Below, piece after piece: positions 4,824-5,281 of a stretch of 5,281 nucleotides of DNA. The stretch comes from JASFBA01 sp034433695 (GTDB lineage Bacteria; Chloroflexota; Chloroflexia; DTKN01): positions 1 through 5,281 of the forward strand of contig DAOUAK010000055.1 in assembly GCA_034433695.1 (NCBI GenBank), given 5' to 3'. The position numbers and the translations under genes were made by a program. Position 1 is the stretch's first letter. Every line of letters starts with the position of its first letter. Below the pieces are notes generated by a model. The model did no database searches and had not been told where the DNA came from. It saw nothing but the letters and a program-made list of their open reading frames with translations.

Positions 4824-5281
4824 ATGGCTCTGCTGAAACGGCTTGGGGTCGAGACCCCCCGACAGGGCGATGAAGATGGATTGAGCCGCCGCCTGGAGGA
4901 GACCCGGGCAGGAGGGCCGGCCGCTCCTCCCGTTCGCCAGCAAATTCACCCTACCCCGCCCCTCCCGAAAGAGGTCCGCCCTGCCCCGGAAAAGAGCGAC
5001 TTCCCGGAACGGCTCGCCCCCGACAAGGGCGCAGCCCGACCCTCTCCTCCACCTCCATCCGAGGGAGGATTGCTCAGCCGCCTCCCGTCCTCTCCATCGC
5101 CGGAGGAGGAATACCCCACCTTCGGGCGGAAGGTGCGCCGTGCCCCTCCCGACCCCCTCACCACCTTCAAATTCCGCGTCCAGGACCGCGTCATCGCCGA
5201 ACTCGGCCCCCGCCTCGGCCGCGTCTCCCAGACCGAACTCCGCTCCACCATCGAACGCACCCTCGCCGAGGCCATCGCCCG
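4824..5281 (+). CDS. cpaF: CpaF/TadA-like secretion or pilus ATPase, N-terminal part (3' end outside window)
   Basis: The first 152 residues of a protein open to the right edge. Residues 1-111 are low-complexity, rich in Pro, Arg and Glu and probably disordered, with four short [LF]xxRL motifs (LLKRL 3-7, LSRRL 20-24, FPERL 60-64, LLSRL 83-87). From residue 114 a helical region begins (FKFRVQDRVIAEL, then a TELRSTIERTLAEAIA helix) that resembles the N-terminal domain of CpaF/TadA ATPases of tight-adherence pilus systems, as in proteins starting with a LLKR-type segment. The Walker A and B motifs would lie beyond the window, so this rests on the N-terminal pattern only. Such ATPases power pilin assembly or secretion from the cytoplasmic face of the membrane. 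The ATG at 4824 has only a weak AGG 9 nt upstream; the frame is closed by a TAA at 4782, and a TTG at 4806 is a less likely start. All 37 codons after residue 108 that can end in C do so. It is probably the first gene of its operon. Confidence 0.6.
   Translation, partial: MALLKRLGVETPRQGDEDGLSRRLEETRAGGPAAPPVRQQIHPTPPLPKEVRPAPEKSDFPERLAPDKGAARPSPPPPSEGGLLSRLPSSPSPEEEYPTFGRKVRRAPPDPLTTFKFRVQDRVIAELGPRLGRVSQTELRSTIERTLAEAIA

Noticed and set aside
4772..4836. Tiny frames before the ATPase gene (15-codon frame at 4772 and MMRWLC at 4816) as leader peptides
   Set aside because: The first begins inside the -10 box and would not be in the transcript. The second has no clear ribosome site of its own and overlaps the real start.

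Overview
The window is a GC-rich bacterial chromosome segment that most resembles a member of the Chloroflexota, perhaps an Anaerolineae-like thermophile or its relatives. This rests on the combination of genes rather than on a marker gene. The combination is an archaeal-type (class V) fructose-1,6-bisphosphate aldolase/phosphatase, a bacterial archaemetzincin, a large secreted M14 carboxypeptidase with C-terminal beta-sandwich/PKD-type domains, and a CpaF/TadA-like ATPase with a long proline-rich N-terminus. The phylum call is inference; the protein families are read directly from motifs.

From left to right: positions 1-1845 (minus strand) hold the first 615 codons of a secreted zinc carboxypeptidase, whose 3' end lies beyond the left edge. 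A 175-bp gap (1846-2020) carries a good promoter for that gene, a pair of imperfect direct repeats placed on its -35 and start-point regions, and a weak hairpin just after the upstream gene. Positions 2021-4673 (minus strand) form a compact three-gene operon read in the order ROK-family sugar kinase, fructose-1,6-bisphosphate aldolase/phosphatase, archaemetzincin. The first junction is 17 bp and the second is a 1-base stop/start overlap. A 150-bp gap (4674-4823) holds two divergent promoters, and from 4824 to the right edge (plus strand) runs the 5' end of a CpaF/TadA-like ATPase gene. No stretch above 300 bases lacks a gene.

The operon centres on hexose phosphates. The bifunctional aldolase/phosphatase makes fructose 6-phosphate from triose phosphates in one irreversible gluconeogenic step. 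The ROK kinase probably phosphorylates free glucose or a related sugar into the same hexose-6-phosphate pool. The archaemetzincin, a small cytoplasmic zinc protease fold, is translationally coupled to the aldolase/phosphatase gene, and its role here is unknown. The carboxypeptidase appears to be a separate transcription unit for extracellular peptide breakdown, with a pocket residue suggesting preference for C-terminal Lys/Arg. The ATPase gene is probably the start of a tight-adherence/type IV pilus-like or secretion operon running off the window.

No mobile element, CRISPR array, tRNA or rRNA was seen. The most interesting observations are the pairing of two archaeal-hallmark enzymes with translational coupling, repeated [LF]xxRL motifs in the disordered N-terminus of the ATPase, a sharp codon-usage switch inside that same gene, and the direct repeats over the carboxypeptidase promoter.
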